Source: Lucinisca nassula (taxonomy: Eukaryota; Mollusca; Bivalvia; Lucinida; Lucinidae). From it: a stretch of 64,000 bases of DNA. Shown here piece after piece: positions 10,972-22,012 of this stretch. The position numbers and the translations under genes were made by a program. Below the pieces are notes generated by a model. The model was not told the DNA's origin, made no database searches, and worked only from the letters and a program-made list of their open reading frames with translations. The stretch covers positions 148,612,082 to 148,676,081 of the forward strand of contig OY757015.1 of assembly GCA_963580285.1 (NCBI GenBank), in the 5' to 3' direction. The first letter of the stretch is position 1. Every line of letters begins with the position of its first letter.

Positions 10972-11049
<78 letters not shown>

Positions 11050-11369
11050 TCGGGTTTAACGTAGCTTTCAACAATTTTTCAGTCATATCACGACGGTGTC
11101 TGGTTGCTACAGGGAGCTCAATGCTCACTTGTATAGTGCTGCCTCACTGAAGTATCATGTCCCAGACACATTACATGATACCACACCCAGTCACATTATC
11201 CTGACACTGGGTCGACCAGTCCTAGCTCTACCCCGTAAATCTGAGTGCCAAGCGAGGAGCAGCTAGTACCATTTTTAACGACTTTGGTATGTCGCGGCCC
11301 GGGATCGAACCCGTGACCTCCCGTTCCCCGCAGCGGACACTCTATCAACTGAGCTATCGGGGCCGGTTT
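10972..11369 (-). mobile_element. tRNA-derived SINE (family S1) with long (CA)n tail
   Basis: The same family as 1985-2315: minus-strand tRNA-like head ending near 11366 (TAGCTCAGTTGATAGAG, GGTTCGATCCC), body, and a ~75 bp (CA)n tail that appears as (TG)n at 10972-11046. It is flanked by an 11 bp target duplication, CAGTAGAAGGT, at 10961-10971 and 11370-11380, cut from the end of the foldback element. The dinucleotide microsatellite here is therefore the SINE's own tail. Confidence 0.92.
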
Positions 11370-11689
11370 CAGTAGAAGGTATTATAGTGATTGCGGTATA
11401 AATACTGTTATTAGTATTCTTCAAATCTATCGAGTGATCTGTTACCCATTTGCATTATATCTATTTTAAAATATTCTAGTGGTCATTTATGCTTAGAGTT
11501 TATACCCATCCCACTCATCACGGTAACATCCACCTTTTGCAAACAGCGTGGATCCAAGTCAGAGCCATCTGATCAGGGTCCACACCAACTGAAACTTATT
11601 CTGAAATCTGTAGGATTAGATCACACCAAACAAACTGATTGGCCCAGAGTCAGGAACGGGTGCGGCCAAATCAGCGGAATCAGGGTAAA

Positions 11690-11880
11690 TGCTAATTCAC
11701 CATATTTGCATTATTTGCTGGCTCCCAGCTTGCACATTGTCAATATTGGAAAAAACAGGTAACCAGACCCCCTGACCTTTCAAGGTCAGGGTGGTCTGGT
11801 TACCTGTTTTTCCAACACTGATAACGTTCAGACTAGGCACCAGCAGATAATGCAAATTAAAGGTGAATGGAACCAAGTGG
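11690..11880. mobile_element. Foldback MITE with ~32 bp central arms
   Basis: The centre (11748-11812) is a hairpin with arms GGAAAAAACAGGTAACCAGA and its inverse around CCTGACCTTTCAAGGTCAGG. Weaker outer symmetry links TTTGCATTATTTGCTGG with CCAGCAGATAATGCAAA. The outer limits are approximate. Confidence 0.75.
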
Positions 11881-12610
11881 ATCCTCTCTCTCCAACCACA
11901 GCTCACTCTCTAAATGCTGCAAGAAATGAGAATAAAGGGTGCTAAGTATAAAGAAGGATGGTGATGTTAAAGGCTGAAATAGAAATACTTTTTGCAATGT
12001 ACTGCCGTCTTGAAATTAACAAATAATATAATAAATTCCAAATTTCAAAGCACAAATTGCAGAAAAAAAAAGATCAATGCCCTCTCCATCCTGACACAAA
12101 AATATAAGAATCAGAAACACCTACATACCATGTAGCACAGCAGTAGACAACCAGGTACAAACAACCGAAATGGCTAACAACACCCATCTTGTCAGAAGTA
12201 TAAAATTAGGAATGACCACAAACAAAGGATATTTATCAGCTGACCAGGGTATGTTGTATTTTTGGGGGGTGGGGGGGACAGGCCAAAGTTCAATTATCAG
12301 TTGGACAAAAACTATTTACTGGTCAAATTAAGGCGTAACTATACCAAATTTAGTGACACAGAGGCCTTTCTGATATTTAATCTTCATCAGTGTGTCTCCG
12401 TTTTGAAACCGAAACGGATGATGACCAAGACCCGGCAAACACAGCACATCCCCCTCCGAGCACACACCGACCGACGTAGCCTATGAGACAGGTCAGCTGG
12501 AGGCATCAGGCAAGAGAGCCTACCCGCGGACTTATAGGCGTCCCCCACCAAAGGGAGACAACAATTAAAATACTATGGATAGCTTGAGGTAGTAATGGCC
12601 AAAATCTAGC
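11881..12610. other. No gene or clear element recognised
   Basis: It holds a G-rich run at 12265-12279 and a 74-codon open frame without motifs. I see nothing assignable. Confidence 0.4.
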
Positions 12611-12880
12611 CCGGTTACAGTTATAATGGCAAAACTCGTTATAACGACACTTTCAATAGAATGAATTCTTAGCTCAAGGTTTGGTTTCGATTCCGAGAGG
12701 CTTGGGCTTCCCTTGGGTTGGAAATGCCCACATCGAATCCATAGTCAAGCTTCACCAAGAAACAGAGTAATAATGTGGAAAAGATCTTTTATAACCTAAC
12801 AGGGATTCTTTACACCGGCAAATCAATTATAACGACACAATAATAGGAAACAAATACTGTCGGTATAACGCGGGTCCTCT
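12611..12880 (-). mobile_element. MITE, second copy of the 5140-5572 family
   Basis: In reverse orientation it carries the CAGAGGACCCGCGTTATAMCGACA terminus (right edge 12880), GATTTGCCGGTGTAAAGAATCC, and GACTATGGATTCGAT..CCAACCCAAGGGAAGCCC, as in the 5140 copy. The other terminus is eroded. TA follows the right edge. Confidence 0.75.
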
Positions 12881-13459
12881 GTAATTAAAACGTCAATGTG
12901 TGATCCAAATCCACACTTTTCCACCTATGTATTTAGGGTTATGGAAGCATCTAGTACTTCGTACGTCATTTCAGTATTCATTTAGGTTTTCCTGTCCACT
13001 TGTATATAAGCGTCCTGAATATGCCTTTGCAAAGTCGGGCTGTCTGCGAGTCCCCTAAAACTCCGTATTATCCGTGTTTACTGGCTATTTATTTTTTGTG
13101 TCAATGGACCCCGTAAAGTTTTCGGGCAATGCGCAACCTTTTCGCCCATTATGTCACTTTGTCTTCCGTAATTTCGCTAACAGTTCGATTCTAGATGTCA
13201 TTCGCCATATTCTATCAACGATTTTCTACCTTGCCAATCGCTATGAAGCTTTATTTTACTCTTTGGAATCGTTTAAATGATACCGCGATTCAAAAAAGTC
13301 AACAGCAACATGACGGGTATAAAAGTCAACACGCTATTGGTGTGCATGTACAGAGCCGGAACGTTCCGCATGTTGTTGTTGTTGTCTTGGAACCCGTGAC
13401 CTATGACGTCATTCAGCGCGTGTTATGAATACTATATATGGCACGCTACTACACTTGTA
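12881..13459. other. No gene or clear element recognised
   Basis: Two overlapping open frames (68 and 77 codons) have no motif. A CTTGTTGTTGTTG run occurs near 13370. Confidence 0.4.
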
Positions 13460-13984
13460 AAGTAGAAGTAAAACAAGGATCAGGAATTGATACAATTAAC
13501 TTACTCCATCCATAAAAGACACCAAAGGGAAAGAAATACAAACATTAAGCGACCAGACCATAATGGAAACCTAAACAAAGGAAGGCCATATGGACAGTTA
13601 CTTTCCCACAAAATGGCCATATGGCCATCCAAAATTAAAAGACACAAGTGATATACACAGTAAGTAACAAACAACAACATAAATAAAATGCCACGGAAGA
13701 GCCGCCTTGGAACGGTCAGTGGAAGATTTCCACTGGGGGGCTTAAATCGATTTTACGTGGCCACAATCCTCGCCCTTACTTCCGTCGCGATTAAGACAAA
13801 TAATTTGTTCAGTCCGCATGAAGGCCTCCTAACTCATCAGTGCAACATCTCCGTGAACACAGAAATCAAAGAACCACAGAGGTGAGACAACGGTGAGGAC
13901 TCGACAGCAAGAAACCACTGAAATGCTGGAGCAAAAGAAAACCAACAGTTAGACTCCGATGAGCCCGACCAGAGACAGAGCATC
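13460..13984 (+). repeat. Family T repeat, complete 525 bp copy
   Basis: Colinear with 27978-28502 from AAGTAGAAGTAAAAC to AGAGACAGAGCATC. The family sequence continues past 13984 (GGCACCAACCAACATT, GACCCACCGGCGTGCAATTA) to about 14115, as in the older copies at 4220 and 21240. Confidence 0.85.
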
Positions 13985-14570
13985 AGGCACCAACCAACAT
14001 TATCTCTTTAATTTTCAATAAGCCTTTACGTTGGAGCCGTCATAGAATCTGAGGCCTGACCCACCGGCGTGCAATTAAAGAGGGAAGCAAAGTTGCCAAC
14101 CGTGTAGTATCTTTCCAACCAGCGGAAAGGCAAACAGTTCCAGCTCTACACCTAAATAGTTGCATAGCGACATCCAGTCACCAGATCCGGTGTTTTATCT
14201 ACCCCCAGTGTTATACAAAATAATCAATGTAGAAAGTTAACAAATATATTCTGCTTATGGCTAACAGCAAGCCTTTTGACAAGGTAATATCTTATGACTT
14301 ATCTGTTTGTTTTCATTTCACCAGACCTGTTGAAACCATCAGATTGGGTGAAAATATCAGACTTTTGGATGAAATTATTACTTGCATCTTTCGTGCATAA
14401 ACTATCTATTTTTAACTTACAGTCAGCATTTCTTATAACCAATTATACTTGCCAAGTCTAAATGAATGGGTTAATGTCTCTTCCTTACATATTTTACTAA
14501 ATAATGAAAAGACGGACTCCTAAGAGGATTTTTCCCTCCATTTTGGGTGATTTTTGTATATTAGGAACTC
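13985..14570. other. Spacer between inverted family T copies
   Basis: The first ~130 bp are family T extension. The rest is AT-rich and unassigned. The stretch is flanked by oppositely oriented family T copies, so the whole 13460-15077 block could fold back on itself. Confidence 0.5.
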
Positions 14571-15077
14571 AGACTCATCGGAGTCTAACTGTTGGTTTTC
14601 TTTTGCTCCAGCATTTCAGTGGTTTCTTGCTGTCGAGTCCTCACCGTTGTCTCACCTCTGTGGTTCTTTGATTTCTGTGTTCACGGAGATGTTGCACTGA
14701 TGAGTTAGGAGGCCTTCATGCGGACTGAACAAATTATTTGTCTAAATCGCGACGGAAGTAAGGGCGAGGATTGTGGCCACGTAAAATCGATTTAAGCCCC
14801 CCAGTGGAAATCTTCCACTGACCGTTCCAAGGCGGCTCTTCTGTGGCGATTTATTTATGTTGTTGTTTGTTACTTACTGTGTGTATCACTTGTGTCTTTT
14901 AATTTTGGATGGCCATATGGCCATTTTGTGGGAAAGTAACTGTCCATATGGCCTTCCTTTGTTTAGGTTTCCATTATGGTCTGGTCGCTTAATGTTTGTA
15001 TTTCTTTCCCTTTGGTGTCTTTTATGGATGGAGTAAGTTAATTGTATCAATTCCTGATCTTTGTTTTACTTCTACTT
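14571..15077 (-). repeat. Family T repeat, inverted copy
   Basis: Runs from ACTCATCGGAGTCTAACTG to GTTTTACTTCTACTT and is followed directly by TTAA (15078-15081). Sequence is very close to the 13460 copy. Confidence 0.85.
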
Positions 15078-15081
15078 TTAA

Positions 15082-15496
15082 TGCATTATAATATTTACAT
15101 CCTGCCAAATTAATTCTATCTGTATGTGGAAATAAATTTAAAAGAAAGATTTACAGATTCCATTTATTATTGGCTCCTTCACCACAATCCGTCCGACCCA
15201 GGCGAACCCGCAAACTATTGTAACCCCCTCATTCTCAGTCACTAAGCTCGGCTCCTTCGTGTCCTGACAATCTTTGGACATAGGGCTGAGGAGAGGGGTA
15301 GTGTTACAATAGCAAATTATTTCCTATAAGAGAAGACATCTTTTTTAAACAGTCTTGCCTCTGAAGGTGTACCTTTTCACTTAAAAGCCGTGCTTCCAAC
15401 AGTGAGCTTGGGTCATGTCATCAAACGACCATATAACGTGGACAGTTTACTAACGGCGCGCCAGAGGACTGAACAACTTCCATACACCATACAAGC
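15082..15496. other. No gene or clear element recognised
   Basis: Unassigned sequence. The 62-65 codon open frames on both strands overlap family T DNA and are incidental. Confidence 0.4.
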
Positions 15497-15567
15497 TATC
15501 TTTGGTGTCTTTGATGGGTGGAGTAAGTTAATTGTATCGATTCCTGATCTTTGTTTTACTTCTCCTT
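15497..15567 (-). repeat. Family T repeat, 71 bp terminal fragment
   Basis: TTTGGTGTCTTTGATGGGTGG through GATCTTTGTTTTACTTCTCCTT, immediately followed by TTAA. It is a short end fragment. Confidence 0.75.
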
Positions 15568-15589
15568 TTAAACTTTGAAAGATCAATTG

Positions 15590-16037
15590 GCAAGGTAGGA
15601 TTCCAGACACAGAAGAACTGATAAGGGCAGGGATGTAGAGTGTACATGCTCTTCTGAACCGGCACAGTTAAGATGGACGAGCCATGTTACCAGGATGCCT
15701 GAGCAACGTTTACCCATGAACATACTCTATAGAAATGGGCAAAAGCTCCCGTGGTGGTCACAAGAAGCGATACAAGGACACCCTCAAAGCCTCCCTCAAG
15801 GACTTAAAGGTACCAACAGAGTCGTGAAAACAAATTGCGCAGGACCGAACGAAGTGGCAAGGCCTTTTCAGGAGAGGCGCTTGTGAATATGAGGCAAAAG
15901 ATTCAGCGAAGCCGAGCGGAAACGTGCACAGCACAAAGCCAGATCTAAGGCATCAATAACAGAGCTGCCTCCCTGACTTCTGTTGTTCTATCTGTAACGG
16001 ACAGCTCAGAGCTAGTATTGGTCTAATCAGCCGCCTT
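15590..16037 (+). pseudogene. LINE ORF2 C-terminal relic
   Basis: Broken plus-strand coding sequence for the C-terminal tail of a non-LTR retrotransposon polyprotein. Readable segments in order are RMPEQRLPM, GHKKRYKDTLKASLKDLKVP, TKWQGLFRRGACEYEAK-like, and SEAERKRAQHKARSKAS. A Cys-containing end, CSICNGQLRASIGLIS, stops at about 16037. Several frameshifts separate the segments. Only the extreme 3' part of ORF2 remains, with no reverse transcriptase. It is unrelated to the LINE at 23.5-30 kb. The family is recognised from its common tail in animal genomes. Confidence 0.6.
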
Positions 16038-16577
16038 GGAACACTCAGATATTGACATTTCCCACATATGATTCAAGTAATAACAGGCACATTCCAGGCT
16101 AATTAGGATACGAATAATAAGAAACTGAACTGGCCTGATATAATTAATCAGGAAAAGACTTTTTAATGATCTTTCTTTATTGTTAAAAAAACCTCTTGGA
16201 AGCATCATTAAAAGAATATGAGAAGAACATTGGGCCGCAATCTGCTTCCGGGTATAGATGAAATCGACCGAATTAAGCACTGGTCAAATGATACAATTAC
16301 AGATACGCTCGTGTGAAAGTTTACAGCGCACGCGCATTTGTATCGTACGAGATTCGCACTCGCGATTCATGCGTTTCATTTGCGAATGACATTTAAGCCA
16401 ATCAATTGCATTTATGAATAACGCGATATTGCGCATAAATCGCGATTGTTGATCAGCCAATCAAACCTGAGTGTCGAAAAAGCGGATAATGCGCATTCAC
16501 AGACTTCTTCGCGTTTCAAAAGCAACCATTCAGTATAGCGTAACTATTTCGCACTTATCGTTCTTTTTATTTTTTTA
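16038..16577. other. No gene recognised
   Basis: The second half is dense in CGCG/GCGAT-type words (CGCACTCGCGATTCATGCG, GCGATATTGCGCATAAATCGC). A similar composition occurs at 20900-21210. No frame or element boundary is visible. Confidence 0.4.
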
Positions 16578-16812
16578 TTTATTTTTTTTTTGGTTTGGGT
16601 TTTACGGCCCTTTCAAGATTATTTCACTCATATCGAGCCGATCGTTAATCAGAGGTGGGCGAAAACCGGAGTACCCGGAGAAAAACCACCTGACCTTCCG
16701 TTGCAGAACTTGGCGTCTCACATGTGACCCGAGCGAGGCTCGAACCACAGTGGTGAGAGACCTAATGATCAAGAGTCAGCGCTCTTAACCACTAGGCCAC
16801 GGAGGCCCGTAT
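16578..16812 (-). mobile_element. tRNA-derived SINE (family S3)
   Basis: The minus-strand head at 16735-16810 reads GGCCTCCGTGGCCTAGTGG then TTAAGAGCGCTGACTCTTGA, with a box B-like GGTTCGAGCC. The body includes TCGGCTCGATATGAGTGAAA and ends in a T-rich/A-rich tail (16563-16590). The 105-codon plus-strand frame through it is incidental. Confidence 0.8.
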
Positions 16813-17079
16813 TTTTTTTTTTTTCTTCAAATTTTCCTTGTTTCAGTTTTTTTTCAGTTTGAACATATCTGATTTTTTCCGAAAAGAGGACAAGTCAATT
16901 ATTCATTTACATGTGTCTGGCGGTAAAGGGCAAAACATAGGTAATCTGCATAGTGATTGAAGTTGACTGTCAAAATACAGGATGTTTATTGACCAAAAGT
17001 TTTATGACACCCAAGTGCAACTTGGGGCTTTAAAGATAGCTGTTTAAAACAACACCTCATTATTGCCACGTATACTAGA
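16813..17079. other. AT-rich stretch without recognised features
   Basis: Poly-T at 16811-16822. Nothing else is assignable. Confidence 0.35.
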
Positions 17080-18735
17080 TGTCCGAAATTTCTATGTTTA
17101 TTTATTCACAGAGATGATCCATTTTTTTAATTAATTATTTTTTTTTTTGTAATTTTCATTTATTTTGTTAAATTAACCCTTTTTGTCTGCCAAATGGAAT
17201 CTTACACCTTATATAAACATTTCGAAATTTAGAAGAATCAGGTTGTGTTTTCTTCGAAATTTATTTCGGAAATGCCTGAACCCTTTGTATGTGATGTAGG
17301 CCCTGATCAGATGCCTACTTTTGCTTCGTCTAATCTCGGTCTGCACTTTTTTGCCATTTGGAGACAAATGGAATCTTCCACCTTGGTATAGAACAAGTCC
17401 ATTTCAAAGGTTGTTGTTTCTTCAAAATGTATGCTTTATGAAAGGCCTGAACTTTTTGCAAACAAAGTGGGTCCTGATCAGACGCCTACTTCTGCTAGGT
17501 CTGATCTGGATCTGCAGTATGCGCCGTTTGGCGCCAAAAGGGATCTCCCACCTTGTAAATAGCTCAAGACCAATTGAAGGTTGTGTTTTCTTTAAAATTT
17601 TATTTTGAAAATGTCTGAACCTCTAGTATTTGATGTAGGCCCTGATCAGATGCCTACTTCTGCTGCGTCTGATCTGGTCTGCACGTGTTTGCCATTTCGA
17701 GACAAATGGAATCTTCCACCTTGGTAAGAGAACAAGTCCATTTCAAAGGTTATGGTTTCTTCAAAATGTATGCTTTGGGAAAGGCCTGAACTTTTTACAA
17801 ACAAAGTGGGTCCTGATTAGACGCCTACTTCTGCTAGGTATGATCTGGATCTGCAATGTTCGCCATTTGGATCCAAATGGGATCTTCCACCTTGTAAATA
17901 GCTCAAGACCAATTGAAGGTTGTGTTTTCTTTAAAATTTTATTTTGAAAATGTCTGAACCTTTTAATAACAATGTAGGCCCTGATCAGACGCCTAATGCT
18001 AATGAACTTGGTCTGCACTTTTTGCTATTTGGCGCCAAATGGCATATTCCACATTGAACATAGCACAAGACCATTTCAAAATTTAAGAGTGCGAGGTTGT
18101 CTTTTCTTCAAAAATTTCCGAAATAATTAATGTTCACTCTCTCACAGAAGCGGCCCATTTTTTATTTATTTATTTTTGTAATTTTCATTTATTTTGTTTA
18201 ATAAGGCCATTTGTTTACCAAATGGAATCTTCCAGCTTATACATTACACTCATCCATTTCAAAGTGTAGTAGAATCATCTTGTGTTTTCTTCGAAATTCA
18301 TTTGAGAAATGCCTGAATTTTTTGCATATAATGTAGGCCCTGGTCTGCTGCAACTGATCTGGGTCTGTTTTGGCGCCAAAAGGAATCTTCCACCTTGTAA
18401 ATAGAACAAGCCCATTTCAAAATTTAATCGTGTGAGTGTGTGTTTTCTTACAATTTGGAAAAAAATGCCTGAACGTTTTGTATACAATGTAGGGTCTGAT
18501 CAGACGCCTAGTTCTGTTGCGTTTGATCTGGGTCTTCACCTTTTGCCAATTGGGGCCAATTGGAATCTTCCACCTTGAAAATAGCACAAGACCCTTTCAA
18601 AATTTAAGAATGTGAGGTTGTGTTTTCTTCAAAATTTATTTTGGAAATATCAGAAGCTTTTGGAAACAATGTAGGCCCTGATCAAGCGCCTAGTTTTTTG
18701 CGGGTCTGCAATGTTTGCCAACTGGCGCTACACTT
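17080..18735 (+). repeat. ~168 bp tandem array, about 8 units
   Basis: Each unit has GTAGGCCCTGATCAGAYGCCTA, then TCTGATCTGGRTCTGCA, then GCCATTTGGMGMCAAATGG, then GAATCTTCCACCTTG, then TTTCAAAGGTTGTGTTTTCTTC. Starts near 17299, 17467, 17635 and 17808 give a period of about 168-173 bp. Units are diverged by several percent or more. The first half is an imperfect palindrome that also forms the centre of MITEs at 21530 and 32440. Open frames on both strands are phase artefacts. Confidence 0.85.
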
Positions 18736-18839
18736 TAAAAACTTTTAAAAAATGTGTTGTTTCAGGCGTCTACCACAATTTCCTTACATTTATTTATTTA
18801 TTTCTCTTTGTTCCAAACAGAGAGTGTGGGTATATTTTA

Positions 18840-19115
18840 TAAGAAAATACGCCTATACAAATCTATTGAATTTGTTACCACCCAAACTGAGCATTTTCCG
18901 ATGATTTCAATATATCTGCATAAAACATAGGTTGTGGGTACTCGTTAGAACCGACTCGGCAAGGCAATTCTGACGAGTATCCATATTCTAATGTTTATTT
19001 TGTGCCGAAATAGGATAAGAATAATAATATCCCCCCCCCCCCCTATAACCCTAGTTTTACTATTATAAAAGTGTGGCTTAGCGGGGTCAAAATTATATAG
19101 GTGTATTTTCGAGAT
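18840..19115. mobile_element. Foldback MITE, family F
   Basis: The left end AAGAAAATACGCCTATACAA and right end TATAGGTGTATTTTCGAGAT are inverted. The centre has ACATAGGTTGTGGGTACTCG and GTTAGAACCGACTCGGCAAG arms. It contains a C-run at 19031-19043. Confidence 0.75.
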
Positions 19116-19419
19116 GTGTTAGAAACACCAAAAACACCCATGACAAGACGGTTCTTATGAGTGCCCACAAACAAGTAAATAGACGTGACTAATCAAACAC
19201 TATTCCAGGACATTTGCCCCCCAGGACATCCCCCACCCCAATGAATTAATCTAAAAATGGACATTTGCCCCCCAGTTGAAAATGCGACCTGGAAATTTGC
19301 CCCCAAGAGCTTATTTTTGGTATGGACATCTGCCCCCAGTGCTTATTTTACAGGTGGACATTTGCCCCCACTGCTTATTTCAGAAACGGACATTGGCCCC
19401 ACAGACAGACCAGGGCTAA

Positions 19420-19676
19420 CACAAAGGAGGGAAAAATGTATTTATTGGTTTATTATCATCAGAAATACAAAATGTTAAGCAATAAATTACTCCATCTATA
19501 TAAATATGAATCCCATAACTCTACCTTAGAAAGCAGTATGGATCCAGATCAGATATCATATCTGATGGGGATCTGTACTGTTTGTCATGAAATTTGTTAA
19601 CAAAAATATTCCAAGAATGTGATGGTTAATAGTCAACAATTGGAGATGCTTAATTTGTTCAGCAGGATAAGGGTTA
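19420..19676. mobile_element. piggyBac-type MITE relic
   Basis: The right end TTCAGCAGGATAAGGGTTA matches the terminus plus TTAA of the intact MITE at 21486-21672. The centre ATGGATCCAGATCAGATATC and its inverse form the same palindrome. The left end is eroded. Confidence 0.5.
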
Positions 19677-19748
19677 TGCAAATCAGCTACAGAACCATTT
19701 ATTGAGTTTGTGTCTCACTGAGGATCCAATGTCAGACGCCTATACTCA

Positions 19749-20051
19749 AAGTAGAAGTAAAACAAAGATCAGGAATTGATACAATTAACTTACTCCATCC
19801 ATAAAAGACACCAAAGGGAAAGAAATACAAACATTTAGCGACCAGACCATAATGGAAACCTAAACAAAGGAAGGCCATATGGACAGTTACTTTCCCACAA
19901 AATGGCCATTTGGCCATCCAAAATTAAAAGACACAAGTGAAACACACAGTAAGTAACAAACAACAACATAAATAAATCGCCACAGAAGAGCCGCCTTGGA
20001 ACGGTCAGTGGAAGATTTCCACTGGGGGGGGGGGGGGGGGGGGGCTTAAAT
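19749..20051 (+). repeat. Family T repeat, truncated at the poly-G run
   Basis: Begins AAGTAGAAGTAAAAC and is colinear with 27978 onward until GATTTCCACTG and a ~24 bp G-run (20022-20044) followed by CTTAAATC, where similarity ends. It lies inside the foldback element at 19203-20697. Confidence 0.85.
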
Positions 20052-20697
20052 CAAGTGGTTTTTACACTGGATACATCGATGCATGGCCTGATAAATCCAA
20101 TGCCCAGCTGCCCGGGATATGTCAAAATTTTGGCTGGGCAAGTGTTTTTTTATTTCACTTGCCCAGAAAAATGTATAGAATATATAAGGAATATTTTCAT
20201 TCCGAGCCAATTTCACGAAGCTGTGGACTGCCGGGTAGTATTTGATTCTTGGATTTGTCAGGCTCTGCGCTGACGGTTATTATTCTTGAAGTAATTGAAA
20301 TGCCATCATCTTGAATGGGCTGTAAAACCATAACCAAAACGTTATCATGTAATGTTATGTAGCTATATACAAGTCTGTATAATGAATATCCTTGTAAGTT
20401 CTCAGAAAAAAATAAGGCACACAAGCGTATTGTAGGAACATGTTAGAACTATCTAGAGATGGTTCTAGCCAGGTTGGGGGGCAAATGTCCCTTTCTGAAA
20501 TAAGCAGTGGGGGGGGGGAGCACTTGAGCACCTGTAAAATAAGCACTTTGTGGGGGGGGGGGGCAGATGTCCATACCAAAAATAAGCTCGGGTGGGGGGG
20601 GGCAAATGTCCGGGTTGCATTTTCAACTGGGGGAGGGGGGGGGGCAAATGTCCATTTTTAGATTAAGTAATGGGTGGGGGGGGGGCAAACGTCCGGA

Positions 20698-21236
20698 GAC
20701 CATCAAACACATATCACAGCGTAAATGATTACCCTCTCTTGGTCCCCAACCTGTTTGACATTCCTCAGAGTGCCCTGAGTGTCTATTATCTTTAAACTGC
20801 CAGTCATTAGGGTATTATGCAATCCAAAATGTAAATGTTATTGTGTTTGTTTATCCGAAGGAATCACTACTGATAAGAGAGACAAATGCCGCTGTTAATG
20901 CATGAACGATAAATAAATAATGAGAGTTAAACTTACGAGCAAAGAGGATTTTGATTTGCCCGTGTCCTCTCGCACTCATGCGTTTTATCGTTACTTACCT
21001 GTCTTTTTCTTATTGATTGGAATTCTCTCGCATAGAAACGCGTATTGTGTATACCTAACGCGTTTTGGAAAATCATTTTCATTGGCTGATATTAAAAACG
21101 CGTTGCAATCGCGTATGAACGCGATGAACCGCATATTGAAACGCGAACATTTTACACGCACGCAGTGCGCGTGAGTCACGCGGTCATTACGCGAAAATGG
21201 TTAGCTTCTTCTCGCGCATACTTGTACCCCACATCT
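20698..21236. other. No gene recognised
   Basis: The second half is rich in ACGCG words. Overlapping 62-84 codon frames on both strands have no motif. Confidence 0.4.
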
Positions 21237-21485
21237 CAAATCAGAGTCACCAAATCGAAGGAAACACAAACATGAAGTAACTAAACCCTAATGAAAACGT
21301 CACTGGCGGATAACCAAAAGGACATTTGCTGTCCCACAAAATGGCTAAATGGCTATAAAAAGACATAAGCAATACATACATGGAAATCAAACTATAACAA
21401 ATAATAAACCACAACAGAAGAACCGCCTTGAAACGGTCACAAACAAAAACATTTCACAGTGGGGAGTGTGACGGAGGGGACTTAA

Positions 21486-21672
21486 CCCTTGTCCTGTTAA
21501 TCCCGGATATGCCTTATCTTTGAAACAATGTAGATCCAGATCAGATGGCTTCTGATGAAGCCATCTGATCAGGATTTACATTGTTTGCCATTCAGATTGT
21601 GAATTTGTTGCAATAATTTGGTTGATAATCGGTAGTGGGTGTGGCATATATAAATATTCAGCAGGACAAGGG
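21486..21672. mobile_element. piggyBac-like MITE, 187 bp
   Basis: Terminal inverted repeats CCCTTGTCCTG / CAGGACAAGGG are flanked on both sides by TTAA (21482-21485 and 21673-21676). This is the target duplication and CCC..GGG terminus expected of piggyBac-type elements. The centre is a strong palindrome (ATCCAGATCAGATGGCTTC / GAAGCCATCTGATC). There is no coding capacity, so a transposase must act in trans. It is inserted in family T sequence. Confidence 0.88.
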
Positions 21673-22012
21673 TTAAATCGATTTTAATGGCCATTATCCT
21701 CGCGCTTGGTTCTGTCGTTGTTGCGACAAATAATTGGTTCAGTCCGCATGAAGGCTTCCTAACTCATTAGTGCTACATCTCCGAGAACGTAAAAATCAAA
21801 CAACTACAGATATAAAACAATGATGAGGATTCAACAGCAAGAAATTACTGAAATGCTGGAGCAAAAGAAAACCAACAGTCAGACTCCGATGGGCCAGACC
21901 AGAGACAGTGCATCAGGTGCAAACTGACATTAGCTGAATAAAACCTTAATTAGTAGACCTTTACGCTGGAGCCGTAATAGAATCCGAAGCCAGACCCGCC
22001 GGCTTGCAATTA

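Larger units (their letters stand above)
9114..11385. mobile_element. Large foldback element with ~690 bp inverted arms
   Basis: The left arm (9114-9812) starts ACCTTCTACTGACC and its inverse forms the right arm (about 10280-10971, resumed at 11381 after a SINE). Matching landmarks in order are TAATACGTCT, GGACCTACTTTTC, the TGTAAATAA/TATACACG region, the TTTGTGGCGCGG segment, GACGTC sites, CGGTTCGCSGCGACAATTTT and AAAGACACTAA. The ~470 bp loop holds a terminal piece of the CAGAGGACC MITE (9934) and a short minisatellite. No transposase frame is seen. A non-autonomous long-TIR or foldback transposon is the likely nature. Confidence 0.75.
19203..20697. mobile_element. Foldback element with arms of ~32 bp GGACATTTGCCCCC repeats
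   Basis: The left arm (19203-19400) has five to six units with GGACATTTGCCCCC, then GTTGAAAATGCGACC, AAGAGCTTATTTTTGGTA, GTGCTTATTTTACAGG and CTGCTTATTTCAGAAA in turn. The right arm (20460-20697) is the inverse in the reverse order, with the C tracts expanded to 9-13 G. The interior holds a degraded piggyBac-type MITE, a family T copy and unassigned sequence. No transposase is visible. Confidence 0.75.
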
